From Vibrio cyclitrophicus (lineage in GTDB: Bacteria; Pseudomonadota; Gammaproteobacteria; Enterobacterales; Vibrionaceae): 64,000 bases of DNA. This document shows positions 48,674 through 56,297 of this stretch, piece after piece. Position 1 is the stretch's first letter; every line of letters begins with the position of its first letter. A model generated the notes under the pieces. It saw only the letters and a program-made list of their open reading frames with translations, did no database searches and was not told the DNA's origin. Location: assembly GCA_023206055.1 (NCBI GenBank), contig CP065366.1:3472001-3536000 (forward strand). Reading direction: 5' to 3'. Both the position numbers and the translations under genes were made by a program.

Positions 48674-49939
48674 TTACTCTTCGCGGCTAAATAGTGCTTC
48701 AATGAAATCTTTAGATTCAAATGGACGCAGGTCATCAATACCTTCACCCACACCAATGTAGCGGATTGGTATCTGGAACTGGTCTGCAATTGAGAAAATT
48801 ACACCACCTTTCGCCGTACCATCTAGCTTAGTCAATGTAATACCAGTTACTGGAGCCACTTCACTGAATAGTTTCGCTTGGCTGATAGCATTCTGGCCAG
48901 TACCTGCATCGAGCGTTAGCATGATTTCGTGTGGTGCAGAGTCATCAATCTTCTTCATTACACGAACGATCTTGCGTAGCTCTTCCATCAAGTTGCTTTT
49001 GTTCTGCAAACGACCTGCCGTATCGGCAATCACGACATCAACACCACGCGCTTTAGCGGCTTCAATGGCATCGTAGATAACAGAAGCACTGTCCGCACCA
49101 GTGTGTTGAGCGATAACCGGCACATTGTTACGCTGACCCCAAACCTGAAGCTGTTCAACGGCTGCAGCACGGAAGGTATCACCTGCCGCCAACATCACTT
49201 TTTTGCCTTCGCCTTGGAATTGTTTCGCCAGCTTACCGATAGTGGTCGTCTTACCCACACCGTTCACACCGACCATTAAGATAACGTAAGGTGTTTTTGT
49301 TGTATCAACCACAAGAGGCTGTTCAACTTGGCTTAGGATATCGGCCATCTCTTCTTTGAGCAGACCATATAGAGCTTCACCATCTTTTAGGTCATTGCGA
49401 GATGCTTTTTCTGTTAGGTTTTCAATGATTTTTACGGTGGTATTCATACCCACGTCAGCAATCAGAAGTTGCTCTTCTAGCTCTTCAAACAGGTCTTCAT
49501 CGATTTGCTTACCTTTGAACAGACCAAAGAAACCTGCACCGATGTTTGCTTTAGTGCGGCTTAGGCTGCGCTTAAGGCGAGCAAAGAAGCTTTCTGTCGG
49601 CTTCTCTTGTACTTCTTCAACCTTAGCTTGAGGAGCCGCCACTTCTTCCTGCTCTGCTTCTGCTTCTGCTTCTGCTTCTGCTTCTGCTTCTGCTTCTGCT
49701 GCGACAGGTTGCTGCTCTTGTTGAGTCTCTTCAAGCGCTTGCTCAGGTTCAACTGACTTAGATTCAATTGGCTTAGCTTGTTCAGCTTCAGGCGCGACCT
49801 GTTCAGCCTCAACTTGTGATTCAACTTCAGTTTGATCTTCAACGTTTTCTACGTTCGCTTCATTCTGAGTTTTTGGGCTTTGTTCTTCTTCACCAAAACC
49901 AAGCCACGATAATAATCCGCGCTTCTTTTTTTCCGTCAT
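48674..49939 (-). CDS. ftsY: Signal recognition particle receptor FtsY
   Basis: FtsY docks the SRP-ribosome complex at the membrane translocon. The 421 residues have a long acidic N-terminal A domain (about 1-115), including an AE run encoded by eight 6-base repeats. The N and G domains follow: GVNGVGKTTTIGKL, DTFRAAAVEQL, DTAGR and TKLDGTAKGG. It is divergent from rsmD. The A domain differs widely between species, so its odd composition does not affect the call. Confidence 0.97.
   Translation of the reverse strand: MTEKKKRGLLSWLGFGEEEQSPKTQNEANVENVEDQTEVESQVEAEQVAPEAEQAKPIESKSVEPEQALEETQQEQQPVAAEAEAEAEAEAEAEAEQEEVAAPQAKVEEVQEKPTESFFARLKRSLSRTKANIGAGFFGLFKGKQIDEDLFEELEEQLLIADVGMNTTVKIIENLTEKASRNDLKDGEALYGLLKEEMADILSQVEQPLVVDTTKTPYVILMVGVNGVGKTTTIGKLAKQFQGEGKKVMLAAGDTFRAAAVEQLQVWGQRNNVPVIAQHTGADSASVIYDAIEAAKARGVDVVIADTAGRLQNKSNLMEELRKIVRVMKKIDDSAPHEIMLTLDAGTGQNAISQAKLFSEVAPVTGITLTKLDGTAKGGVIFSIADQFQIPIRYIGVGEGIDDLRPFESKDFIEALFSREE
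49653..49700. repeat. 6-bp tandem repeat (TCTGCT x8) inside ftsY
   Basis: 48 bases of perfect TCTGCT units. On the coding strand they encode alternating Ala-Glu in the A domain of FtsY. Being a multiple of three, unit changes would alter length but not frame. Confidence 0.95.
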
Positions 49940-50044
49940 CAGAGGAGTTTCCTAGATCTACTAATTAGCTGTATTGACTTAATACACGTCGACTCTTTGC
50001 TATTGTTATACAATACAAGCTTGTACAAACGAATAGTAAAGAAA

Positions 50045-50094
50045 AATGACAAAGCAGTGATAAGTTTGCTTTTAGCTTGATACACTTTGTCATT
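50045..50094. promoter_or_regulatory. Inverted repeat in the ftsY-rsmD divergent region
   Basis: AATGACAAAG at 50045-50054 is repeated as its exact complement CTTTGTCATT at 50085-50094, separated by 30 bases. It lies between the divergent ftsY and rsmD starts and could be a two-site operator. No regulator is recognised. Confidence 0.5.
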
Positions 50095-50169
50095 GTAAAT
50101 TTATTTAATACACGAACCCACTTAAATTGGGCTCGGTATAGTATCACTTTATTAGCGGTCAAAAAATCT

Positions 50170-50772
50170 ATGGTAAGACGTCGCCAGCAAAACACATCAC
50201 AAAAAAAGCCATCCGGAGGCTTTGTTCGAATTATTAGTGGCTCATGGAGAGGTAGAAAACTGCCCGTTCATGATTTAGAAGGATTACGCCCAACCATTGA
50301 CCGAGTAAAAGAGACACTCTTTAACTGGGTGGCTCAAGATATCCCACATTCAACTTGCTTGGATGTATTTGCCGGTTCTGGCGGTCTAGGTTTTGAAGCC
50401 GCTTCTCGCCAAGCAAAAATGGTGACACTGCTCGAAATGAACCAAAAGGCGGCTAAACAGCTTTCTGATAATGCGAAAGAGCTCAAGGCAGACAACATTA
50501 ATGTCGTGAATACTGATGCTATCTCTTTCCTTAAGAAACCGGGTACTCCTTACGATATGGTTTTCCTTGATCCTCCATTTCGTAAAGGCTTACTGGCAGA
50601 AACAGTACAACTGCTTGAGAGTAACGGTTGGCTTGCAGACAATGCCATCATTTACGTCGAGACAGAGAAAGAACTGAAACTTGAAGCTATGCCAGAGAAC
50701 TGGGAATTGCATCGCGATAAGACCACCGGACAGTCAAGCTACCGACTGTTCAATCGAATCAGTGAAGAATAG
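50170..50772 (+). CDS. rsmD: 16S rRNA (guanine-966-N2)-methyltransferase
   Basis: RsmD methylates G966 of 16S rRNA in the 30S subunit. ATG 50170 (MVRRRQQNTSQ) gives 200 residues; the open frame extends 31 codons upstream without similarity. RIISGSWRGRKLPV and GLRPTIDRVKETLFNW are family signatures, DVFAGSGGLGFEA is the SAM motif, and FLDPPFRKG the catalytic DPPF motif. It is followed ten bases later by the DUF1145 gene. Confidence 0.96.
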   Translation: MVRRRQQNTSQKKPSGGFVRIISGSWRGRKLPVHDLEGLRPTIDRVKETLFNWVAQDIPHSTCLDVFAGSGGLGFEAASRQAKMVTLLEMNQKAAKQLSDNAKELKADNINVVNTDAISFLKKPGTPYDMVFLDPPFRKGLLAETVQLLESNGWLADNAIIYVETEKELKLEAMPENWELHRDKTTGQSSYRLFNRISEE

Positions 50773-50782
50773 GAGTTATTGA

Positions 50783-51049
50783 ATGAAGTTCTTGCTTCCA
50801 CTAGCAAAAGCAGCCATCGCCTTTGTTTGGTTTATCTTAATCGTAAATATTTTCTACCCGTTCCCGGGTAATGCTGCAATTGCGCTTTATATCATGACAG
50901 CATTCTTGTTCTTCATGCACGGCCTGCAGATGCTGATCTTTATCGGTGCTTTCGGCGATAAGATCGAGATGTCACGTTGGGAGAAGTGGTCAATATTGAT
51001 TTTCGGAGTCTTTGCCCTACTCGATATCCGACGCAAACACATGATGTAA
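50783..51049 (+). CDS. DUF1145 family membrane protein (YhhL-like)
   Basis: An 88-residue protein with about three hydrophobic segments (residues 5-24, 33-58 and 68-80). No known function. It is paired with rsmD, ten bases downstream, in the same order as rsmD-yhhL of E. coli. Its original terminator is now split by the IS element. Confidence 0.87.
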   Translation: MKFLLPLAKAAIAFVWFILIVNIFYPFPGNAAIALYIMTAFLFFMHGLQMLIFIGAFGDKIEMSRWEKWSILIFGVFALLDIRRKHMM

Positions 51050-51123
51050 TCGAGCTTAAGCTCAGATATAAGACGCTTAGCTACAGAAGATATCATGACA
51101 GAAACAATAAAGACAAAAACGCC

Positions 51124-51135
51124 GCTCATTTGAGC
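51124..51135. repeat. Target-site duplication of the IS element, left copy
   Basis: GCTCATTTGAGC, a 12-base direct repeat identical to 52562-52573. It was the apex of an intrinsic terminator before insertion. Confidence 0.92.
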
Positions 51136-52561
51136 TAATGCCGTTCGGATAAGCATTACTGCTTGAACCTAAACGGATATTTGGCTGGAACAAAGAGGAC
51201 TGAACGTGGAAACGTTCGGTCCTTTCTTTTATCCGGAAGAATGAAGTGACTCAGACTTTCTCTCATCCTTTTAAGTTTGACTGGTAGGGTTCCGTCTGGG
51301 CTTAAAGCTAGCCAACGTAATTGCGCATCAATAAGGTTAATTGCGGCGGTAAAACTTACCCTAGTTGCTCGAACCCCGGCTTCTGAAGCTATCTTAACCA
51401 TCTCTAATCGCACTAAGTTATAGGCAAGTAATACGCCCCAAAGCTCTTGCTTCACTCCGGCAGAAAAACGACTTCGTAAAGTGACGTGACTTTGCAGTTG
51501 AGTCTGTTTAATTTCACCATAACCTTCTTCTATCTCCCAGCGTTGCCAATAAATACGCAGCAGGCTTTCTAGCGAGTATCTACTAGGGTCTGTAAGTGAA
51601 GTAATAAAACCTTTTATCTCACCTTTTGGCTCTTGATATAGGACTAATCTGGCTTCCCAACGTGCGGGTAAATTCGGATTCTGCCGTTGAGCTTGAGGAG
51701 AGATAGGCATTGAGATGAGCATGTCGTTCTCAGCATATTTCTCCAACACTTCATAGCGTAGCTTACGTTTTGCAGGCATTAACCAGTGAGCATTTTCCGC
51801 ACTCTCTTGCCACGACAACAAAAGGTCTGCCGAGAAATAACAACGATCAAATAAGGTCAATGAGTGTGCGGGGATATCATTGAATAGGCGCTTGGCTAGG
51901 GTCGTTTCACCGACATGACAACCATCAAAAGCTGCCCCCATAATCATTCGTGTTTCTGTTGACATCAAAGCGACTAAACGAAGTTGAGGGTAAGGTTTCA
52001 ATTTTTTAGAGATGAACCCAAATTCTTCAGCGTTCTCTGTGGAATCTTGACACCTAAATGTTGTCCCATCGACAGCAAGAACATTAAGCCCTAAGTCTTT
52101 GTCTTGTTGAAGGATATCTTCGCGCCAAGCCTTTACCGTTGTGTGAAACAGAGCCGCTAACGGACTCTCATCTAGACGTCGGCGTGAATCAGTTAGGACA
52201 CTGGGTGCAACACGAGACCAACTATCTTCAGGTTTAGGCTGAAGTGCGATGTCTAATGAACTGCATACCTCTTTGATAGACATGTTGCGTTGCAGTCCCA
52301 TCCAAATAACTAACCAGACAGCTTGCTGAGCGGGAAGTCGGCGTCGTCTTATGCTCGCTTTATTGGTTTCAAGAAGAGCTTGTTCTATCCACTCAATCTG
52401 AATGGCGTCGACGACAGATTCATAATTGTCGGCATCTTCAATGGTCTCGTGTGCCATTGCTAATTCTTGTTCAAGCATAAAAAAAATCCCCATCAACGTT
52501 GTTGGTGGGGATTATCTGCTAACTGCAAGATCGTTCAAGTCTTCTTAAACGATCGGCATTA
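51136..52561 (-). mobile_element. IS4-family insertion sequence (1426 bp, IS4 group)
   Basis: A complete element with 18-base terminal inverted repeats starting TAATGCCG at both ends (15 of 18 bases match between the two ends), flanked by a 12-base target duplication. The length of 1426 bp and the TAATGCCGATC terminal sequence are those known for IS4 of E. coli. One transposase gene fills it, on the minus strand. All parts look intact, so the copy may be active. Confidence 0.95.
51156..52478 (-). CDS. IS4-family transposase
   Basis: A DDE transposase of about 440 residues from ATG 52478 (a TTG/ATG pair at 52496/52493 would add up to six residues). The first aspartate is in LAVDGTTFR, the second in LFDRCYFSADLL, and the glutamate in the YREK motif YWQRWEIEEGYGEIKQ. 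QELWGVLLAYNLVR and the AFPR-like end TFPRSVLFVPAKYP follow the IS4 pattern. No frameshift or stop is seen. Confidence 0.94.
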   Translation of the reverse strand: MLEQELAMAHETIEDADNYESVVDAIQIEWIEQALLETNKASIRRRRLPAQQAVWLVIWMGLQRNMSIKEVCSSLDIALQPKPEDSWSRVAPSVLTDSRRRLDESPLAALFHTTVKAWREDILQQDKDLGLNVLAVDGTTFRCQDSTENAEEFGFISKKLKPYPQLRLVALMSTETRMIMGAAFDGCHVGETTLAKRLFNDIPAHSLTLFDRCYFSADLLLSWQESAENAHWLMPAKRKLRYEVLEKYAENDMLISMPISPQAQRQNPNLPARWEARLVLYQEPKGEIKGFITSLTDPSRYSLESLLRIYWQRWEIEEGYGEIKQTQLQSHVTLRSRFSAGVKQELWGVLLAYNLVRLEMVKIASEAGVRATRVSFTAAINLIDAQLRWLALSPDGTLPVKLKRMRESLSHFILPDKRKDRTFPRSVLFVPAKYPFRFKQ

Positions 52562-52573
52562 GCTCATTTGAGC
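52562..52573. repeat. Target-site duplication of the IS element, right copy
   Basis: GCTCATTTGAGC, followed by GGCG and a run of seven T, the right half of the disrupted terminator. Confidence 0.92.
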
Positions 52574-52604
52574 GGCGTTTTTTTATTCAGCGATGATATT
52601 GATG

Positions 52605-53189
52605 TTAGCCCATGTAGCCTTTCACACCATCGAGGAACATTTGCGTCGACAGCATAACCAACAACAAGCCCATCAAGCGCTCTATGGCTTTAAGGCCCCT
52701 CTCACCCAGCACTCGCAGGAAGAAGCCATTAAACATCAGAATAAAGAAGGTTGCGCCCCAAGCCAGCATCACTGCGCCTGAAAGCTCTAACATGTTGTCA
52801 GGGTGCTGTGTCGACAGCAGAATCAATGCCGCAATCACTGAAGGGCCAGCAATCATTGGGATCGCCATCGGCACAATAAACGGCTCTTCACCAGCCGCGA
52901 GGCCAGTAATGCTGCCTGCGCTTGGGAAAATCATCTTAATCGCGATAATAAATAGAATGATACCGCCAGAGATACTCAAGGTTTCAGGCTGTACGTGCAG
53001 AAAATTCATGATGCTTTGGCCAGCAAACAAGAACAGCAACAAGATAACCAGTGCGAACATCAGCTCACGAATCAGAACAATACGGCGACGCTTCGGGTCA
53101 ATATGCTTAAGGATAGAGAGCACGATTGGCAGGTTGCCAAGCGGGTCCATGATAAGAAACAGCATGGTTGCTGCAGATAAGATTTCCAT
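52605..53189 (-). CDS. MarC/YhgN-family inner-membrane protein
   Basis: A 194-residue protein with six hydrophobic helices. The motif FLIMDPLGNLPIVL near the N-terminus and MAIPMIAGPSVIAALI in the middle are typical of the MarC/YhgN family. Sequence databases call it NAAT transporter, but MarC itself has no proven substrate. It is the gene on the right side of the IS element and converges on the disrupted terminator. Confidence 0.9.
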   Translation of the reverse strand: MEILSAATMLFLIMDPLGNLPIVLSILKHIDPKRRRIVLIRELMFALVILLLFLFAGQSIMNFLHVQPETLSISGGIILFIIAIKMIFPSAGSITGLAAGEEPFIVPMAIPMIAGPSVIAALILLSTQHPDNMLELSGAVMLAWGATFFILMFNGFFLRVLGERGLKAIERLMGLLLVMLSTQMFLDGVKGYMG

Positions 53190-53404
53190 AAGTTTGTCTC
53201 GAAAAGCGTAAGTGCGCGGAGTATAGCAGCCTCACATTGATTTTCGAAAACAGTAGTTGGCATCGTTAAGAGGGAATTTACAGAGGGAAGTGATACGGAA
53301 ATAAATATAGGAGTGGAGTCAAAACCTCTCATCCACTCGCCCAATATCTGAAGATCAAAAGGCTCTGAAACCAAAAGTATCTAAAACTCAGTGCCTACTA
53401 AAGA

Positions 53405-53641
53405 TCAATGATTACACACGCGCTCGCGATTGGTACAAAGCTTGTCATCAAGAACCACGACCTTTTCCATCTTCAGGAAAAACTTCAGCAATCCATCTAA
53501 ATCCAGACCGTTCAGTTTACACGTATGAAAACGCGCTTCTGCGCCATATTTTTGAGCGAGCTCTTGCGTCAACTCTTCACGAGTCAGTGGCTTTTCACTC
53601 AGTAGGTTTAAAACGTTGTGTGCATGAATTTCGGTAGTCAT
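53405..53641 (-). CDS. YecH-like (DUF2492) putative metal-binding protein
   Basis: 78 residues. N-terminal HAHNVLNLL, a central ARFHTCKLNGLDLDGLL motif and a C-terminal CTNRERVCNH match the YecH family, whose His and Cys residues are thought to bind metal. No function has been shown. It stands alone, and the 215-base gap to marC (53190-53404) shows no gene. Confidence 0.85.
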   Translation of the reverse strand: MTTEIHAHNVLNLLSEKPLTREELTQELAQKYGAEARFHTCKLNGLDLDGLLKFFLKMEKVVVLDDKLCTNRERVCNH

Positions 53642-53731
53642 AACTCTATCTCATATTTAATGAACTAGACGTAGAGTACCTACTTTCATCTGAGCTGCTT
53701 TGATGTAGCTCAGAGTTAAGCGAGCTCTCCC

Positions 53732-54352
53732 CTAAATGGTAAGGGAAGCAACAATGAGAGCGTGCGCCAGAAAGTAACTGCCCGTCACCCAAAAGTAGGC
53801 ACCCTTAATTGGGCTACGATAGAAATTTAGCGCGTATGCCAATGCCGAAAGCAGCAACACGGCACAACCAGTAAAACCGACCGCATGCGACAGTTGAGGA
53901 TCAAGCAACCAGAGCTCACCAGAAGCCCATGCAAGCTGAATAAGCACGATACCCATGATAACCACAGGAAAGACGAGTTTGTCTAAGCGAGGCAGTAATA
54001 AGAAGAAAGCAACGACACAAGCCGCCAACAGGAGTGCGAACAACCACCAGACCATTTCCCCTGATAGCTGTAGCCAAAATGCTTTGCTGTAACAGAGCTG
54101 AGCCAGCAAGAAGCAAACAAAATGCAGAGGACGTTTTTGAGTAATAGTATGCAAGACATCTGCGATCGCAGAGACCGCCAACCCAGCAACGACCCAATAG
54201 GTAAAATCAGCAACGACAGATTGAGTTAAAGCAATGGTCGCTAATAATACAAAGGTAAAAACCTTATACGATAAGGCCTGACCGATATGTCCATGTTTCG
54301 TTCCTGCTATTGCTCCGATACCAGACAAGGAAACCGCCAACCAACTCCACAT
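53732..54352 (-). CDS. YhhN/TMEM86-type lysoplasmalogenase family protein
   Basis: 206 residues with about eight hydrophobic segments. Conserved polar residues occur inside membrane segments (AVSAIADVLHTI, LAQLCYSKAFW and a C-terminal GSYFLAHALI), matching the YhhN family. Animal members hydrolyse the vinyl ether bond of lysoplasmalogens; bacterial activity is known for few. The E. coli yhhN-yhhM neighbours are both present in this region (the DUF2500 gene at 55908 is the yhhM relative). Confidence 0.82.
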   Translation of the reverse strand: MWSWLAVSLSGIGAIAGTKHGHIGQALSYKVFTFVLLATIALTQSVVADFTYWVVAGLAVSAIADVLHTITQKRPLHFVCFLLAQLCYSKAFWLQLSGEMVWWLFALLLAACVVAFFLLLPRLDKLVFPVVIMGIVLIQLAWASGELWLLDPQLSHAVGFTGCAVLLLSALAYALNFYRSPIKGAYFWVTGSYFLAHALIVASLTI

Positions 54353-54430
54353 ACCATTTGCCCTATTGCTTTAAATCGTCGCCAGTCTAGGCACACGAGT
54401 GTTGATGTAAAGCCTCAGCCCCTCAAAATT

Positions 54431-54459
54431 GGATCTTGATTACGCTTCCACTAAAAAGA
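54431..54459 (+). promoter_or_regulatory. Possible promoter upstream of the 30-codon ORF
   Basis: TTGGAT, a 17-base spacer and TAAAAA, 42 bases before the ATG of the small ORF at 54502. Weak on its own but well placed. Confidence 0.4.
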
Positions 54460-54501
54460 GTCTCTTTCAGTTGAAGCCATGACAATTACGCGGAGATAAC
54501 G

Positions 54502-54594
54502 ATGATTCGTTTAAAACTAGAGCGATTCTTCGTTAAACTCATCGAAAAGCACCTTACAGCGCCCATATTTTCATTTTGGTCATTTCTAACCTAG
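54502..54594 (+). CDS. Small ORF, 30 residues, candidate leader peptide
   Basis: ATG with the ribosome site CGGAG seven bases upstream. The product starts MIRLKLERFFVKLIEKHL and ends SFWSFLT: a basic amphipathic first half and a hydrophobic aromatic second half. I do not recognise it. A long C-rich, G-poor stretch follows, so it could be a leader peptide for the downstream region, or simply a short chance ORF. Confidence 0.4.
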   Translation: MIRLKLERFFVKLIEKHLTAPIFSFWSFLT

Positions 54595-55060
54595 ACAAAT
54601 CGCAAAAATCCATCAAAAACAGCCAAAAACAGCCAAAAACCACACTTTAAAATTAGAAAAAAAAAACAACAAAAACCAACAAAAACATTAACTTAAATTT
54701 TGAAAATGAAAATTAAACATGAATTAAAAACCTCAAATACACCTAGCTTTGTAAAGTAAGCAACTTGCGTTAATTCAGCTCCTATTTGTCAGAATTTCCC
54801 TAGCTCCTTGTCAAATTAGCCACCAGAACCAAGAAAAAAACGCACAAACAAAACCAAATCCAACCTAGAGGCCACCAGACCCCATTAATACAGTTTAACA
54901 ACCTTTAACAATATAAATCACACATAACAACCATTATAAAACAGCAACTTAAAGCAAATAAGAACAAACATGAATCACAACGAACAAAATAAGAACACAC
55001 TAAAAAATACAGTTAAACAACCTCAAACAAGCCAATTTACAATAGTTTTCTACCACTTTT
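54595..55060 (+). other. A/C-rich, G-poor unstructured region
   Basis: Over 54601-55020 I count about 95 C and 34 G, with A strongly exceeding T. There is no ORF of note and no strong hairpin. The start has CAGCCAAAAA-type repeats. A transcribed plus strand with this composition would be unstructured and resemble a Rho utilisation site. Confidence 0.6.
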
Positions 55061-55080
55061 AGGGCTTTCGAAAGTAATTC

Positions 55081-55109
55081 TTGATCTAAACCTATAAGTG
55101 GGCTATTCT
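55081..55109 (+). promoter_or_regulatory. Promoter of the 26-codon ORF
   Basis: TTGATC, a 17-base spacer and TATTCT, about 40 bases before the ATG at 55151. Confidence 0.6.
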
Positions 55110-55150
55110 TTAAAACATAGCGAGAGACAACCAAATTTAGGAGTAGTGTT

Positions 55151-55231
55151 ATGATTTCATCTTCGCAAAGACAAGGACTTGTAATGATCGCGGTAGTTGT
55201 AGGTCTAATGACACTACCGATGATGTACTAA
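55151..55231 (+). CDS. Small hydrophobic protein, 26 residues
   Basis: ATG preceded by AGGAG with an eight-base spacing. The product MISSSQRQGLVMIAVVVGLM continues TLPMMY: a polar N-terminus of about eight residues and one transmembrane-length hydrophobic segment. A sigma-70-like promoter lies upstream and a strong terminator starts 14 bases after the stop, so this is a complete small transcription unit. I cannot name it. Single-span proteins of this size often bind a larger membrane complex. Confidence 0.68.
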   Translation: MISSSQRQGLVMIAVVVGLMTLPMMY

Positions 55232-55244
55232 GCAAGTTACAGAT

Positions 55245-55277
55245 AAAAAAAGGGACGCCATAAGCGTCCCTTTTTTT
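55245..55277. terminator. Intrinsic terminator after the 26-codon ORF
   Basis: AAAAAAAGGGACGC, loop CATAA, GCGTCCCTTTTTTT. Both flanks allow bidirectional use; the DUF4145 gene converges from the right. Confidence 0.92.
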
Positions 55278-55288
55278 GTTCAATTTTT

Positions 55289-55663
55289 TCACTTCGAAAA
55301 CAGATGCAGTGTTAGCACATCCCAGTTTGCATAATAGAAACCAGCGGCAGCTAAAGTCATTGCCATCATCAGTAAGATCGCAACTCGCCAGATAAAACGA
55401 CCACTACGTGGAGTCAGCTCCTTCTCACAGTCGTTACACATCACGATGAACTTATGTTGGTCTTCCAACTTAGCCTCATGTTCATTGACTACCTTGTTAC
55501 GACACGTTGCGATATAGCGCAGCTTGCTCACCATATCGTGCGGTAGCCTTTCTTCACAGCTTGTTACAAGCTCATGCAATCCTTCGCCTTCGGCATGATA
55601 TTGAAGCCTCAATAATTTCTCTATATTGCGAGTTCTTGTCACCACTTTTTCAATATCGGTCAT
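55289..55663 (-). CDS. DUF4145/HEPN-like protein with C-terminal membrane anchor
   Basis: 124 residues from ATG 55663, preceded by GGGAGG; an in-frame codon 21 bases upstream is less likely. The helical N-terminal part resembles DUF4145, which belongs to the HEPN superfamily. The stretch CRNKVVNEHE contains R55, N56 and H62, an RX6H pattern like the HEPN nuclease motif. A CNDC pair follows at residues 76-79 and one transmembrane helix at about 92-112. Many HEPN proteins are RNases of stress or defence systems; activity here is only inferred. Confidence 0.7.
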   Translation of the reverse strand: MTDIEKVVTRTRNIEKLLRLQYHAEGEGLHELVTSCEERLPHDMVSKLRYIATCRNKVVNEHEAKLEDQHKFIVMCNDCEKELTPRSGRFIWRVAILLMMAMTLAAAGFYYANWDVLTLHLFSK

Positions 55664-55761
55664 CTTGGCCCTCCCACTCCACACTATAATTCTAGTCGAG
55701 CATTTCCCTATTCTTATACAAAATTACTGTTATTTACGAGAGAAAGAGACAATAAATAACA

Positions 55762-55878
55762 ATGCTTTATCCCAAGCTGGCCATTAAATGTGATGTCTGC
55801 CGAAAAATAATCAGCTTGGCTTACAACAGTTCACGAATAACGGCTTTAAACACATATCCCTATTGCTTGAAAGACTAG
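55762..55878 (+). CDS. Small ORF, 38 residues, with a CxxC pair
   Basis: The frame starts MLYPKLAIKCDVCRKIISLA and ends near TYPYCLKD, giving cysteines in a CDVC pair and one more near the C-terminus. The ribosome site is weak. It lies 29 bases before the DUF2500 gene on the same strand. It may be a remnant or a chance ORF. Confidence 0.28.
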   Translation: MLYPKLAIKCDVCRKIISLAYNSSRITALNTYPYCLKD

Positions 55879-55907
55879 AATAACCATCACGACTACATGG
55901 AGGTTAT

Positions 55908-56237
55908 ATGCCTAATTCACTCTTTTTTGCCATCTTTGCACTCGCTGCTCTTGCGGCTTGGGTATTTATTGGTTTCTATCGAAAACACTCGCAAGGTGAA
56001 AATGCGCCAGAAAAGAAAGTGAATGTCACGGTGTTAGACAAACAATCCATCGACCTTCCTGACGCAGAACCTGGCCAAGAAGATCAAGAGTACTGGATTT
56101 ACGTTCAACGTGGTGTGGTTGGTCCGAAGCGAGAATTCCAAGTCGGAATCCACTACTTCCACGCCCTTAACCCTGGCGACAAAGGAACCTTAACCTACCA
56201 AGGCGATAAGTTCTTACACTTTGCGTTGAAGCGCTAA
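55908..56237 (+). CDS. DUF2500 (YhhM-like) protein
   Basis: 109 residues with one N-terminal transmembrane helix (about 5-25) and a soluble domain containing VNVTVLDKQS, GQEDQEYWIYVQRG and GDKGTLTYQGDKFLHF. The family occurs in many gammaproteobacteria with no known function. It starts after a GGAGG site. It is convergent with the acyltransferase gene. Confidence 0.85.
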   Translation: MPNSLFFAIFALAALAAWVFIGFYRKHSQGENAPEKKVNVTVLDKQSIDLPDAEPGQEDQEYWIYVQRGVVGPKREFQVGIHYFHALNPGDKGTLTYQGDKFLHFALKR

Positions 56238-56297
56238 ACGTCAGCCGCCTCAACTGTATCTTCTAAGCAATCCATCAGAAAGCCTTAGCACTCACCG

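Noticed and set aside
49561..49842. Minus-strand ORF rich in Lys and Gln overlapping ftsY
   Set aside because: It is an alternate frame of the repetitive FtsY A-domain coding region.
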